The notes under the pieces: generated by a model | The model's database searches: none | Told to the model about the DNA's origin: nothing | The model's input: only the letters and a program-made list of their open reading frames with translations | Part shown: piece by piece, positions 63,403 through 64,000 of the stretch | How positions within the stretch are numbered: the stretch's first letter is position 1 | Layout of the letters: every line of letters starts with the position of its first letter | Assembly (NCBI RefSeq): GCF_003610555.1 | Contig: NZ_RAPQ01000008.1 | Span: 1,542,490 to 1,606,489 of the forward strand | DNA length: 64,000 nt | Reading direction: 5' to 3' | Source: Marinifilum flexuosum | Lineage (GTDB): Bacteria; Bacteroidota; Bacteroidia; Bacteroidales; Marinifilaceae | Position numbers and translations under genes: made by a program

Positions 63403-64000
63403 ATGAAATACGTAGATGAAGTAATGGACTATTTCGACAAGAAGGATGGTCCTGACGTAAAAGATTTCCTCTACAGGATTTTATCTAAGTGGAAGATATT
63501 TGTAATCTGTGGAGTAATGGGGATATGTATTGCCTATTTGGTGAGTAAATATTCAACCCCTGTTTATATGATGCGAAGTAGTTTGTTGGTGCATGTGGAT
63601 CCTGATGAGACAAGTGCAAAGCAAATGTTCGAAGGGTATCAACTGCGAGATAAGGCAAACATTCAAAATCATGTGGAAATCTTAAAGTCTTTTACCATAA
63701 ACCGTAAAGCAATGGAGAATCTGGGCTGGACACAGTCCTGGTACAAGAAAACATGGTTTATGGACAAAGGATTGTATCGAAATGAACCTTTTGATGTCAT
63801 TCAACACGAAGGGACCAACCTTACTGATGTTCCTATTTTTATCGAACAGGTTGATGGTCATACCTATAAAATAATAGTTGATGGCGAAGCTGAATACAAA
63901 GGTGATGAGGTAAAGGTGAAGTTTGAAAAGGAAGGTTTTTTTAATCAGGCCTTTAAGAATAAGTACTTTCATTTTACGATCAAACCTAGGCATAAGAAAA
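63403..64000 (+). CDS. N-terminal part of a Wzc-type tyrosine autokinase/chain-length regulator; runs off the right edge
   Basis: 199 residues are visible, from MKYVDEVMDYFDKKDGPDVKD. The Wzz-type N-terminus has a membrane helix (WKIFVICGVMGICIAYLV) followed by YMMRSSLLV and a periplasmic region with KANIQNHVEILKSFTINRKAME. The kinase domain and Tyr-rich tail would lie beyond 64000. Together with Wza it forms the export machinery of a Wzx/Wzy-dependent polysaccharide. Confidence 0.88.
   Translation, partial: MKYVDEVMDYFDKKDGPDVKDFLYRILSKWKIFVICGVMGICIAYLVSKYSTPVYMMRSSLLVHVDPDETSAKQMFEGYQLRDKANIQNHVEILKSFTINRKAMENLGWTQSWYKKTWFMDKGLYRNEPFDVIQHEGTNLTDVPIFIEQVDGHTYKIIVDGEAEYKGDEVKVKFEKEGFFNQAFKNKYFHFTIKPRHKK

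Overview
The window is chromosomal DNA of a marine-type member of the Bacteroidota (order Bacteroidales/Marinilabiliales is my best guess; the genus is not determined). The evidence is AT-rich sequence, promoters of the Bacteroidota form TAnnTTTG with an upstream TTTG, lipoprotein signal peptides, a 620-residue YidC, an UpxY-type NusG paralogue and a Wza/Wzc-type capsule locus. I saw no rRNA or tRNA gene, no CRISPR array, and no recognisable transposase or integrase.

From 1 to about 36 kb the window is mostly housekeeping and metabolic genes in short units: an S8-type protease fragment (-), an AddA/RecB-like helicase-nuclease, a MORN-type lipoprotein, a DUF2284 protein, an SLC13 permease with cysQ, a secreted S9 peptidase, an Lrp/AsnC regulator, a large hybrid histidine kinase, a lipoprotein, queE, an outer-membrane barrel, rubrerythrin, trmD, hsp20, a DUF349 protein, pyrG-yidC, a DUF559 protein inside palindromic repeats, M20 and M23 hydrolases, an uncharacterised protein, an S41 peptidase and a malic enzyme-phosphotransacetylase. 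Strong intrinsic terminators close most units.

From 36.2 to 64 kb lies one long surface-polysaccharide locus, all on the + strand and open at the right edge. A promoter at 36211 and a leader of about 360 nt precede the UpxY-like antiterminator. Then follow wecC and wecB (UDP-ManNAcA synthesis), a Wzx flippase, aminotransferases, glycosyltransferases, WbqC, two ATP-grasp proteins, a Wzy-like polymerase, three tandem paralogous GNAT/FemAB-like acyltransferases, two polysaccharide deacetylase-type proteins, two CapK/PaaK-like adenylate-forming proteins, an (alpha/alpha)6-type protein, a WecG/TagA transferase, a WcaJ-type initiating phosphoglycosyltransferase, Wza and the start of Wzc. Many of these genes overlap (ATGA or longer), so translation is probably coupled. 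The duplicated acyl-transfer genes, ATP-grasp proteins and deacetylases suggest a polymer that is de-N-acetylated and re-acylated or amidated.

The most unusual material is between genes. Three unrelated tandem arrays (11.28, 30.07 and 57.30 kb) have periods of about 40.7, 21.4 and 42 bp, close to whole numbers of DNA helical turns. Several REP/REPIN-like inverted pairs occur, including one family that brackets the DUF559 gene between inverted 8-bp ends. Other repeats sit at the few points where the polysaccharide operon is not tightly packed. Two minus-strand terminator hairpins next to a shared 10-mer do not belong to any visible gene and are candidate small RNAs or leaders.
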